Shown here: positions 1 to 8,000 of the stretch, piece by piece
How positions within the stretch are numbered: position 1 is the first letter of the stretch
Layout: every line of letters begins with the position of its first letter
Source of the DNA: JBGTKH01 sp041744735
GTDB lineage: Bacteria; Planctomycetota; Planctomycetia; Pirellulales; Pirellulaceae
Assembly: GCA_041744735.1 (NCBI GenBank)
Contig: JBGTKH010000063.1
Span: forward strand, 1 to 15,159
Length of the DNA: 15,159 nt
Direction of reading: 5' to 3'
Notes under the pieces: generated by a model
Database searches by the model: none
What the model saw: only the letters and a program-made list of their open reading frames with translations
Told to the model about the DNA's origin: nothing
Program-made: the position numbers and the translations under genes

Positions 1-1449
1 CAAGAACTTCGCGCGGAATCCCTGCTCCTGCAGCTTGCCGAGTAAGTAGTCGAGCCCGACGCAGTGGCTGCCGATGACCACAAGATCGGCGACTTGCAAA
101 TCCCGGCCAAGAAGCTGCACGTCGACCAAAGTGCCCGCCTCGACGATTTCCTCGTGACGGCCAATGGTCACAAAGCCATCCGCCCGGCTGAACGTCGTAA
201 CGCTGCCCGACCCCTTCCCCATCGGATAAGCCGCCAGCGCCCTCTCGCTTTCAAACACTGATCTCTGACCTCTGATCTCTGACCTCTGAATTCTGTCTTC
301 GGTCCTCTGACTGCTGACCGCTGACCGCTGATCGCTACCTTCCGCCGCCTGTACAAGTCCCACCAGCAAATACTCCGTGCGACCGATTTCGGAATTCACT
401 TTTACAGCCAGACGTGCCTGCACGACGTTGCGGCTTTCCGGCCGGCGGCCTGCGAGGCGGCGAACTACGGGTGCGACGAATTCGTGAAACGTGAAGATTG
501 CCGATGTCGGAAATCCCGGCAGGATGACCAGCGGCTTGCCGTGGGTGGCGGCCAGGCAGATCGGCTTGCCCGGCTTTAACGCGACGCCGTGTGCGACGAT
601 GCCGGGATCGGTCAATTCGCTGATCACGCGGTACGAGAGATCGCCGGCGCCTTTGCTAGTTCCGCCTGACAGCAATACGATATCACAGGAGGCGAGAGCC
701 TGTGAGACACGGCCGCGCAGGTCGGCCAGTTCATCGCGCACGATGCCCAACATCACGGGTTCGCCGCCCAGTTCGCGGACAGCGTCGGCGATGATCCGGG
801 CGTTGGAATCGTAGACCATGCCCGGCTGCATCGGACGGCCCGGTTCGATGATCTCGTCGCCCGTGGAAATGATGCCCACGCGCGGCCGCCGCCAGACCGC
901 GACTTCGCCGGCACCGATGGCCGCCAACACGCCTGTTTCGCGGCTGGTTAGCAAATCGCCGCGGCGCAGCACCGTTTCGCCCGCCGAAACATCCGTGCCG
1001 GCAAACGAAACCCCATAGCCCGGCGTGACCGCTCGGCGCACCAGCAATTCGTTTCCATCCCCGTCCGCATGCTCGACCATCACGATTGCGTCGGCGCCGC
1101 GCGGCAACATGCCGCCCGTGGCAATCGACACAGCGGTGCCCGATTGGATTTCACTGCGCGGAACGATTGCCGTCGCGATAACTTCTTCAAGCAGCTTCAG
1201 CCGCCGCGGGTGCTCTTCATCCGCGCCGATCGTGCCGGCCGCGCGAACTGCGAAGCCATCAAGGTTCGAGCGGTCAAAGGACGGTACGTCGACCTGCGAG
1301 ACGACGTCAGCAGCCAACACTCGGCCCAGCGCATCGTCCAGCGACACCGACTCGGCACCCAACGGCTCGAGCTGAATGGCCTGATGAAAGCGGCGCTGGG
1401 CTTCATCGCGATCGATGACATCGAGGAATTGGTCATGGTGGATGGTCAT
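1..1449 (-). CDS. MoeA-like molybdopterin molybdotransferase fused to a PBP-like domain (3' end outside window)
   Basis: The frame is open from 1449 to the left edge (483 codons seen), so the C-terminus lies outside the window. Residues 1-446 are a full MoeA domain: DVPSFDRSNLDGFAVRA near 54-70, ATGGMLPRGADAIV near 110-123, ISTGDE near 194-199, SGGTSKGAGDLSYR at 261-274, LPGFPTS at 310-315, and SRADGF at 421-426. From about 452, ADLVVIGSHCVGLDYLLG begins the substrate-binding-like domain found at the C-terminus of the MoeA-PBP family. MoeA domains insert molybdate into adenylylated molybdopterin in the cytoplasm; the PBP-like part may sense or bind oxyanion or cofactor, which is inference. 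The start ATG at 1449 follows an in-frame TGA and gives the usual family N-terminus (FLDVIDRDEAQRRF). That ATG lies in the last unit of the 1444-1630 heptamer array. Residues 373-398 are encoded by a second heptamer run and are foreign to the family. It lies downstream of the other moeA, on the same strand. Confidence 0.9.
   Translation of the reverse strand, partial: MTIHHDQFLDVIDRDEAQRRFHQAIQLEPLGAESVSLDDALGRVLAADVVSQVDVPSFDRSNLDGFAVRAAGTIGADEEHPRRLKLLEEVIATAIVPRSEIQSGTAVSIATGGMLPRGADAIVMVEHADGDGNELLVRRAVTPGYGVSFAGTDVSAGETVLRRGDLLTSRETGVLAAIGAGEVAVWRRPRVGIISTGDEIIEPGRPMQPGMVYDSNARIIADAVRELGGEPVMLGIVRDELADLRGRVSQALASCDIVLLSGGTSKGAGDLSYRVISELTDPGIVAHGVALKPGKPICLAATHGKPLVILPGFPTSAIFTFHEFVAPVVRRLAGRRPESRNVVQARLAVKVNSEIGRTEYLLVGLVQAAEGSDQRSAVSSQRTEDRIQRSEIRGQRSVFESERALAAYPMGKGSGSVTTFSRADGFVTIGRHEEIVEAGTLVDVQLLGRDLQVADLVVIGSHCVGLDYLLGKLQEQGFRAKFL
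256..332. repeat. Heptamer repeat run inside the moeA-PBP coding region
   Basis: Eleven consecutive imperfect 7-base units run from CACTGAT (256) through CTCTGAC, CTCTGAT, TTCTGTC, TGCTGAC and CGCTGAC to CGCTGAT (332). On the coding strand the consensus is about GAGGTCA, sharing the GGTCA core of the 1444-1630 array but in the opposite orientation to it. The run encodes a polar, Arg/Ser/Gln-rich segment at residues 373-398 between two well-conserved parts of the MoeA C-terminal domain (GRTEYLLVGL and AAYPMGKGSGSV). The reading frame stays open throughout. Confidence 0.85.
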
Positions 1450-1630
1450 TGGTCATTGGTCATTGGTCATTGGTCATTGGTCATTGGTCATTGGTCATTG
1501 GTCATTGGTCATTGGTCAGTGGTCATTGGTCATTGGTCATTGGTCATTGGTCATTGGTCATTGGTCATTGGTCATTGGTCAGTGGTCAGTGGTCAGTGGT
1601 CAGTGGTCAGTGGTCAGTGGTCAGTGGTCA
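1444..1630. repeat. 26-unit tandem heptamer array (GGTCATT / GGTCAGT)
   Basis: Twenty-six uninterrupted 7-base units run from 1444 to 1625, followed by a partial GGTCA to 1630. In order there are 10 GGTCATT, 1 GGTCAGT, 8 GGTCATT and 7 GGTCAGT, so the two variants are in blocks. It fills most of the gap between the moeA stop (1697) and the moeA-PBP start (1449). On the minus strand each AATGACC unit contains an ATG. The last of these is the moeA-PBP start, while the earlier complete ones open five-codon frames (MTNDQ then TGA). On the plus strand all three frames are open through it (Gly-His-Trp-Ser-Leu-Val-Ile periodicity), an artefact of a 7-base unit without stops. Confidence 0.97.
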
Positions 1631-1658
1631 AGAACAGATGGGCCGATATTCCCCTTCA

Positions 1659-1693
1659 ACAAATGACAAATGACCAATGACAAGTGACAAGTG
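1659..1693. repeat. Short heptamer run inverted relative to the main array
   Basis: Five 7-base units (ACAAATG twice, ACCAATG, ACAAGTG twice) lie between the array and the moeA stop codon at 1697. They read as the reverse complement of GGTCATT-like units, so on one strand this run and the main array can pair with each other. It is separated from the main array by about 28 bases of unique sequence. No gene is seen here. Confidence 0.75.
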
Positions 1694-1696
1694 ACT

Positions 1697-2953
1697 CTAG
1701 GGACAATCATAGAGGTACACTTCAACGTTCGTTCCTGCGGGAAATCCTTCGCTGTCGCCGGGGATGATGACGAAACCGTCGGCGCGGGTGGTGGAGCTGA
1801 GCACGGAGGCGCCGCTGATGGCCAGCGGTTCGACGCCGCCGTCGATCAGTTTCACTCGCGCGTAATCGACGCGGCCGATGGTCGATACCAACTTTCTTCG
1901 CAGCGGCAATGCTACTTTGCGGTACGGCCAGTCCCGGCTGCGTCCGCCCAATGCGCGAATCGCGCGGCCGGCAAAGAAGTCGTACGCGCACAGGCACGAC
2001 ACCGGATTGCCGGGCAACAGAAACACCAACCGTTGGTCCAGCCGACCCATTCCCGCCGGACTGCTCGGCCGCATCGCGATACCGTGGATGGCGAGTTCTC
2101 CGTGCTGGGCCAGCAACGACGGGGCGTGATCCTCTTGTCCGACACTGGATCCGCCGGAGACTAATGTGACGTCGGCTTCGTCGCGCAGTGCAGCCAAAAT
2201 TACATCCGGTTCATCGGGCACGATGCCGGGATTGAAGGCGATGCCGCCGTCGCGAGCCGCCAGCGCGGCCAGCATCGGACTGTTCGCATCGACGATACGA
2301 CAGCCGGCAGGTTTCGAGCCCGGCGGCAAGAGTTCGTTGCCGGTCACTACAATGCGAACGCGCGGCCGGCGCACAACATGGACTTCGCCGACGCCGATCG
2401 ACGATAACACGCCAATGTCTTGCGGGCGAAGACAGCGGCCCGCTCGCAACACCGTCGTCCCCGCCGCAATGTCTTCGCCGCGACGGCCGACGTGTTTTCC
2501 CGGGGACAGTTCATCGAGCGCGTACAACCGCTGGCCTTCCGTATCGACTTTTTCGGCGGGCAGCACCGCGTCCGTTCCGCTCGGCATCGGCGCACCGGTC
2601 ATGATTCGCACGGCTTGCCCCTCGTTCACGGTGCCGTCGAACGTGCAGCCGGGCAGCACTTGACCGACGATCGTCAGCGGCAAGCGGTTGTACGGCGACG
2701 CCCCCGATGTATCGGCCGCTCGCACGGCGTAGCCGTCCATCATCGATCGCGGAAAACCTGGCACATCGAAGTCGCTGCGCACGTCTTCGACCAAAACGCG
2801 GCCGGCCGCCGCGGAGAGCGGCACCGCTTCGGCAGCCAGCGGCGCCAATTGCTGGTCGAGCCAATCCAGCGCTGCTTCCACGGTCGCGCGACGGGCAAAG
2901 CCGCGCATACGAACATCACCGGGAGCGTTAACGGGCGTTGGGTCCGGGGCCAC
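1697..2953 (-). CDS. moeA: Molybdopterin molybdotransferase MoeA
   Basis: A complete stand-alone MoeA of 418 residues from the GTG at 2953; usual family length is about 400-410. It ligates molybdate to adenylylated molybdopterin, releasing the active cofactor in the cytoplasm. Visible motifs are DVPGFPRSMMDGYAVRA (63-79), MTGAPMPSGTDAV (118-130), TGNEL (204-208; most MoeA proteins have TGDEL, so Asn replaces Asp here), SGGSSVGQEDH (266-276, with the conserved acidic residue at D275), LLPGNPVS (312-319), and TTRADGFVIIP (388-398). An ATG at 2908 (residue 16) begins MRGFARRATVEAALDWL, which fits the usual N-terminus better than the GTG; neither has a clear ribosome binding site. It lies downstream of the REC-GGDEF-CBS gene (199-base gap holding a palindromic element) and upstream of the moeA-PBP gene (247-base gap of heptamers), all on one strand. 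Confidence 0.95.
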   Translation of the reverse strand: MAPDPTPVNAPGDVRMRGFARRATVEAALDWLDQQLAPLAAEAVPLSAAAGRVLVEDVRSDFDVPGFPRSMMDGYAVRAADTSGASPYNRLPLTIVGQVLPGCTFDGTVNEGQAVRIMTGAPMPSGTDAVLPAEKVDTEGQRLYALDELSPGKHVGRRGEDIAAGTTVLRAGRCLRPQDIGVLSSIGVGEVHVVRRPRVRIVVTGNELLPPGSKPAGCRIVDANSPMLAALAARDGGIAFNPGIVPDEPDVILAALRDEADVTLVSGGSSVGQEDHAPSLLAQHGELAIHGIAMRPSSPAGMGRLDQRLVFLLPGNPVSCLCAYDFFAGRAIRALGGRSRDWPYRKVALPLRRKLVSTIGRVDYARVKLIDGGVEPLAISGASVLSSTTRADGFVIIPGDSEGFPAGTNVEVYLYDCP

Positions 2954-3064
2954 GAGGACGTCTCTTGCATACGTAGAATGAACCTGCGAAACAGCCGTGC
3001 ACTGTTCATCTTAGGTCCTGTCTGCCGGAGGCTCTAGTGCTCCATCGGCTGTAAACTGATGGAT

Positions 3065-3128
3065 GTAGCCGAACTCGCCAGAGTTTGGTGTTCCCGGAAA
3101 CCGGCCAAAGTCTGGCGACTTCGGCTAC
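3065..3128. repeat. 64-base palindromic element, GTAGCC...GGCTAC family
   Basis: The two outer 24-base arms (3065-3088 and 3105-3128) are inverted copies with two mismatches. Each arm is also a small hairpin: CCGAACTC-GCCA-GAGTTTGG on the left and CCAAAGTC-TGGC-GACTTCGG on the right. The two arm differences are a compensatory C/G swap inside each small stem. The outer symmetry continues, with a 2-base offset, into flanking TGATGG (3057-3062) and CCATCA. It lies in the 2954-3152 gap between the REC-GGDEF-CBS stop and moeA. I see no T-run that would make it an ordinary intrinsic terminator. A related copy is at 5138-5228. Confidence 0.9.
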
Positions 3129-3152
3129 CCATCAATTCACGGCGAGAGAACT

Positions 3153-4856
3153 CTAGGCGTCCAGCGAACCGACTTGATGCAAATTGCCGACCAGTCCCAC
3201 TAAGCCACGCTGTGTTTGCATGTCGTGCGCGCCGGCGAAGGACGCGTTCGGTTCGTCGCCCGACCATTCGTCGTGGACGTTGGCGTAGCGTGAGTTCGCC
3301 AACAGATCGTTGACCAGTTCCTGCATCCGCGAAGCACCGCCGACAAGGCATGGCACGAGATCGTCGTCGTCGCTGCGCAGGCGAAGTTCCAGTGCCGCGG
3401 CCTCGGTGGACAGAGCGCGGGCAGTCAGCAGCAAGCTCTCACGCGGCCCGATTGCAGAAAGCCGCGGCGCGAGCTCGGCGCCGCGTGCGCTCGATGGCTC
3501 CTCACCGCCGGCGAACGTTTCGTTGCGTTGTGAATTTGTAAACCAACGCAGCAAGCTGCCGCGGCTAAGGATGCCGGTCGGGCGTCCGTCGTTGACGATC
3601 ACCACGCTGCGCATGGAAACGCGGCAGAGGAACTCGAATATGGACAGCGCCGGCGTGTCCTCTTCATAGTACACGACGTTGGTCTTCATCACGTCCTTGA
3701 TTTTGTGCGACCACCAGTTCGGCATGAGCATGATGGCCATGACGTCTTTTTCCGACAGCATGCCAACCAGCTTCCCCCGCTCATCGACAACCGGGGCTGA
3801 ACTAAAACGGAACCGCAGGAAGTGATTCGCCGCTCGGCCGACCGGCTCGTCTTGCTGCAGGCTGGCGACGATCGTGGTCATGACCGTTCGCGCCGGCAGG
3901 TGATTGAACAGCGCGGCGGCTCCTTCGGCGGCGGATTGAAGCTGTGACGACTGGCCGATCGACTGAAATCCGACGACACGGTCTCGTCCCGAACGCTTGG
4001 CGACCAGCAACGCTTGGTCCGCCAAATCGACCAGTGTTTCCGGCGACTGGGTGTCATCGAGCCGCTGGGCGACGCCAAAACTGGCCGTGACGCTGATTTC
4101 TTTGCCGCCCACCGGAATTTTCGTCGCGGCGAGGGCACGGCGGACGCGATCGGCCCAGAGCACGGCGTTGCGTTCGTCAGTTTCCGGCAGTAACACACAA
4201 AACTCTTCGCCGCCGTAACGGCTGACCACGTCGCTGGTGCGGCAGTTTTCGCGGAGCATGGTGGCCACGCGGCGGATCACCGTGTCGCCGGCGGCATGCC
4301 CCAGCGTATCGTTGACGCGCTTGAAGAAGTCGATGTCCAGCATCACGCAGGACAATGGATAGTGATGACGTTTGGCTCGCCCCCATTCGCGCTCCATGCA
4401 CTCGTACAGCGTGCGCTGATTGGCCAAACCGGTAAGCACGTCGGCGGCGGCCAGTTCGCGCAGCCGCTGCTCCCAATCCAGCACTCGCGTGGCGGCTTGC
4501 AGGCGAGCCAGCAACTCACCATGCACAACCGGCTTCTTGAGAAAGTCGTCCGCCCCGGCCTCCAAGCCGCGTACCATGTCGTCATCGCCCGAACGGCCGC
4601 TGAACAGAATCGTATACACGTAGTGCGGCGTTTCTTGGCGGCGGAGCCAACGGCAAAGGTCCATGCCGTCCATACCAGGCATCATCCAGTCCGCCAGCAG
4701 AATGTGAGGACAGGCCGCTTCGATCGCCACGGCGGCCTGGCAACCATCACTGGCTGTGGTCACGGAAAATCCCGCGCCTTCGAGCCACTGCGACAACAGC
4801 CGCAGCGTGCCGGATTCGTCGTCCACAAGCAGGACATTCAGTTGGCCGGCGGACAT
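3153..4856 (-). CDS. Response regulator with REC, GGDEF and paired CBS domains (probable diguanylate cyclase)
   Basis: 567 residues, cytoplasmic, with no membrane segment. The receiver domain (about 5-122) has the acidic pair D12-D13, phospho-acceptor D56 in LLADWMMPG, S86 and K108. The GGDEF domain (about 135-297) has the active signature RYGGEEF (213-219), the metal-site segment MLDIDFFKRVND, and an RTSD inhibitory site (206-209) exactly five residues before GGEEF. This points to an active c-di-GMP synthase with product feedback. Two CBS motifs follow (about 319-440: ARTVMTTIV...GMLSEKDV and IKDVMKTNVVYYEED...GILSRGSLL), which in this family usually bind adenine nucleotides. The last ~125 residues (441-567) are helical-looking and Asp-rich in part, and I do not recognise them. 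Start ATG at 4856 fits the REC N-terminus. It is divergent from the large gene to the right and co-directional with moeA. Confidence 0.93.
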   Translation of the reverse strand: MSAGQLNVLLVDDESGTLRLLSQWLEGAGFSVTTASDGCQAAVAIEAACPHILLADWMMPGMDGMDLCRWLRRQETPHYVYTILFSGRSGDDDMVRGLEAGADDFLKKPVVHGELLARLQAATRVLDWEQRLRELAAADVLTGLANQRTLYECMEREWGRAKRHHYPLSCVMLDIDFFKRVNDTLGHAAGDTVIRRVATMLRENCRTSDVVSRYGGEEFCVLLPETDERNAVLWADRVRRALAATKIPVGGKEISVTASFGVAQRLDDTQSPETLVDLADQALLVAKRSGRDRVVGFQSIGQSSQLQSAAEGAAALFNHLPARTVMTTIVASLQQDEPVGRAANHFLRFRFSSAPVVDERGKLVGMLSEKDVMAIMLMPNWWSHKIKDVMKTNVVYYEEDTPALSIFEFLCRVSMRSVVIVNDGRPTGILSRGSLLRWFTNSQRNETFAGGEEPSSARGAELAPRLSAIGPRESLLLTARALSTEAAALELRLRSDDDDLVPCLVGGASRMQELVNDLLANSRYANVHDEWSGDEPNASFAGAHDMQTQRGLVGLVGNLHQVGSLDA

Positions 4857-5068
4857 CAGTTACCTTGGTCGTGTAATTTGGTCTCGGTGTCGGACGAAAC
4901 GCCCCGCGCAAGCCCACGCAGCCGCACCCAATATTCGGCACAGTCAAACGTAGCTTTATGTTTGGCGCCGCGCAAGCGTGTCGTCGCGCTTTGGCGGTGA
5001 CAGTGTGACTGTCATGGTGCCTCCCGCATATTTCGCTGGCCTTACAATCGATTCCACCGTAAATTGCG
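4857..5068. other. Divergent intergenic region
   Basis: About 210 bases lie between the start of the leftward REC-GGDEF-CBS gene and the start region of the rightward large oxidoreductase, so promoters for both should be here. I could not place convincing -35/-10 boxes by eye. The only clear structure is the inverted repeat at 4998-5014. No small gene with supporting features was seen. Confidence 0.5.
4998..5014. promoter_or_regulatory. Perfect 7-base inverted repeat, possible operator
   Basis: TGACAGT-GTG-ACTGTCA is a perfect dyad with 7-base arms and a 3-base centre, in the divergent intergenic region about 85-100 bases before the rightward large gene. The size and symmetry suit a dimeric repressor or activator site, but no regulator can be named and a short hairpin of other function is possible. 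Confidence 0.4.
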
Positions 5069-5098
5069 TTGCCGACAGCGCCGTTGTATCCTGGTCAA

Positions 5099-8000
5099 AT
5101 GCCCTGCATGCCGAAGAAGTGGAACGTGATTAAATTCGTAGCCGAAGTCGTGAGACTTCGGTTCGAACTCGTGAGACTTCGGTTCGAACTCGTGAGATTT
5201 TGGTCCGAACTCTCACGAGTTCGGCTACCTCCGAAACCTGTCTCGGACTTATTCCGCACGTTGGCTTGTTTCCTACTGGCGTTCGTCCTGCATCTGCTCG
5301 TATCACCGGCGCGTGCGGATGAACCTGCCGAACCGACGACACGGCTTTACGCCCGCGAGAACCTTGTCGCATGGTGCATTGTGCCGTTCGACGCGAAGAA
5401 GCGCGGGCCGGAGGAGCGGGCGGCGATGCTCGAGCGGCTGGGGATTCGCAAGCTGGCGTATGACTACCGGGCCGAGCACGTGCCAACATTCGACGCCGAA
5501 ATGCAGGCCCTGAAGCGGCACGGCATCGAATTGACGGCGTGGTGGTTCCCCACGACTCTGAACGATGAGGCTCGGCAAATTCTGGCAGTGCTGGAAAGGC
5601 ACAAGCTCAAGACACAGTTGTGGGTGACCGGCGGCGGTGGGCCAACACAGTCGCCGCAAGAGCAGCAGGCGCGCGTCAAGGCGGAAGCCGATCGCATCCG
5701 GCCGATTGCCGAAGCGGCCGCTCGCATCGGCTGTGCTGTTGGCCTGTACAACCACGGCGGCTGGTTTGGCGAACCGGAAAATCAGATCGAGATCATCCGG
5801 CAGCTAGAGCTTCCGAACGTCGGCCTCGTCTACAACCTGCATCACGGCCACGCGCATCTGGACCGATTTCCCGAGTTGTTGAAGAAGATGCAGCCGTACC
5901 TGTACGCACTGAACCTAAACGGCATGACCAAAGGCGGCGACCAGCAAGGCAAGAAGATTTTGCCGATCGGTAAAGGCGACTTGGATCTGTCGCTGCTGCG
6001 GACGATTCGCGACAGCGGCTACCGCGGGCCGATCGGAATCCTGAATCACACCGATCACGACGCCGAAGCCCGCTTGCAAGACAATCTGGACGGACTGAAC
6101 TGGCTCGTGCCGCAACTAGATGGAAAGCCCGCCGGCGCGAAGCCTGTGTTCCGCACGTGGAAGTCGGAAGCCGAAGAGGAACAATCTCGTGCCACGCACG
6201 ATCATGCTCCTATCTTGCATGATGTCGATGACAATACGCCATCGCCGTCGGCGGCGTCGCCATACGACGCGCGGTTCGTTACTAGCACGCTCACCGATGC
6301 CCAGCGGCACGGCCATCCGCAGCGCGGCGTCGCGGTGTTTGCGGCGGCGAAGTTCGCGTGTCTCTCGTGCCATAAAGTCGGGAGGCACGGAGGCTCGGTT
6401 GGGCCTGAACTGACCGCGATCGGTACGCAGCGCACGGCCGAGCAAATTGTCGAATCGGTCTTCTGGCCGAAGCGAGAAGTGAAACCGGAATACGTGGCAC
6501 TTTCCGTGCTGACAACCGATGGCAAGGTGCTACGTGGTTACAAAGTGCAGTCCGATGAGCGGACGCTGGTGCTGCGTGATCCGGCCAACGGAGCAACAAC
6601 GGAGATCGCTCGCCCGGAGATCGAACAGGAGCAAGAAAGCGGCACGCTTATGCCCGACGGGCTGACGGCGGCCATGTCGCGCGAGCAGCAGCTCGACCTG
6701 ATTCGCTTTCTGATCGAACTTGGCCGCGGCGCATCGCTCTCTGCCGAAATTCTCGATGCCGTGCTGGCTCATGCACACGCGCACGCTCCGGCGGCGTTTC
6801 CTTATGACCGCACGCCGCTGCAACCCGAGTACTCGCCAAACCGGCAGCGTCCGGTCAACCGCGATCGGCTGTATGACTTCTACGCGAAGCAGGCGGAATA
6901 CTTCCGCACTCAGCCGCATGCGCCGCCGCTACTGTCCGAATTCCCCGGGCTCGACGGCGGGCAACAGGGCCATTGGGGTAACCAGAACGAGCAGACGTGG
7001 GCCGACAACCGCTGGAACGATGTGCAACTGGGCAGCGTGCAGTGCGGCGTGTTTCACGGTGCTGGGATCACGGTGCCGCGCGGCGTCTGCGTGCGGCTGG
7101 GCGAGCGGGGCGAAGTGTCCGCGTGTTTCAATCCCGACACGCTCACGTACGACGCGGTGTGGTCCGGCGGGTTCGTCAAGTTTTCGTCCGTGCGGCACGG
7201 GTTCATGCACGGGCTGCTGATGGACGGCTTACCCCTGCCTCTTCCTGATTCCACGAAACCGGATGCAACGAAGTTCGACGGGCCGTTCGTATACCGCGGC
7301 TTCTATCGTCACGGGCAGCGAATCGTCTTTGCGTACCGGATTGGCGACATTGAATATCTCGATGCACCTTGGGTGGAAAACGGTCAGTTTAGGCGCGTCG
7401 CCGCTCCGGCGGACCAACATCCGCTGAAGCAATTGACCGCAAGCGGCCCGCCGCAATGGCCGCAGCAACTCGAAACGCCGATCGTACTGGGCACCAGCCG
7501 GCCGTATGCGGTGGACACAATCACGCTGCCGAAGCAAAACCCGTGGAACGCACTACTGTTCTGCGGGGATCATGACTTCCTGCCTGACGGCAGTGCGCTG
7601 GTCTGCACGATGCACGGCGATGTGTGGCACGTTAGCGGACTCACCGCGAATGAGGACCAACCGAGCGACAAACCCGCGGTGGCCCGTTGGCGGCGATTCG
7701 CGTCGGGCTTGCATCACGCCCTGGGATTGGTTGTTGCCGACGGCGGCATCTACGTCCAAGGCCGCGATCAGATCACGCGGCTGCACGACTTGAACGGCGA
7801 CGGCGAGGCGGATTTCTACGAGTGCTTCAGCAACGCATTCAAAACGTCTGCGGCCGGGCATGACTTTGTCTGCGGCCTGCAGCGCGATGCGGCAGGCAAC
7901 TTCTACACCGCGTCGGGCAATCAAGGACTCGTCCGCATCTCGTCCGATGGGCGACGCGCCGAAGTCATCGCGACCGGATTTCGCAACCCTGGTGGGCTAG

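Noticed and set aside
1197..1436. Short minus-strand ORF starting at ATG 1436
   Set aside because: It is a frame-shifted reading of the moeA-PBP N-terminus; the correct frame carries the conserved motifs.
1444..1630. CRISPR array
   Set aside because: Units are 7 bases, directly adjacent, with no spacers and no cas genes nearby.
1069..1680. Plus-strand open frames running through 1069-1680 with a repeated Val-Ile-Gly-His-Trp-Ser-Leu peptide
   Set aside because: The 7-base unit has no stop in any plus frame, so openness is automatic. The rest lies antisense to the well-supported moeA-PBP gene.
3065..3128. Intrinsic terminator for the REC-GGDEF-CBS gene
   Set aside because: The stem is strong, but no T-run follows on the minus strand, and the same family occurs inside a coding region at 5138-5228.
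5138..5228. IS-type insertion with target duplication
   Set aside because: No flanking direct repeat and no transposase; only the terminal inverted repeats are present.
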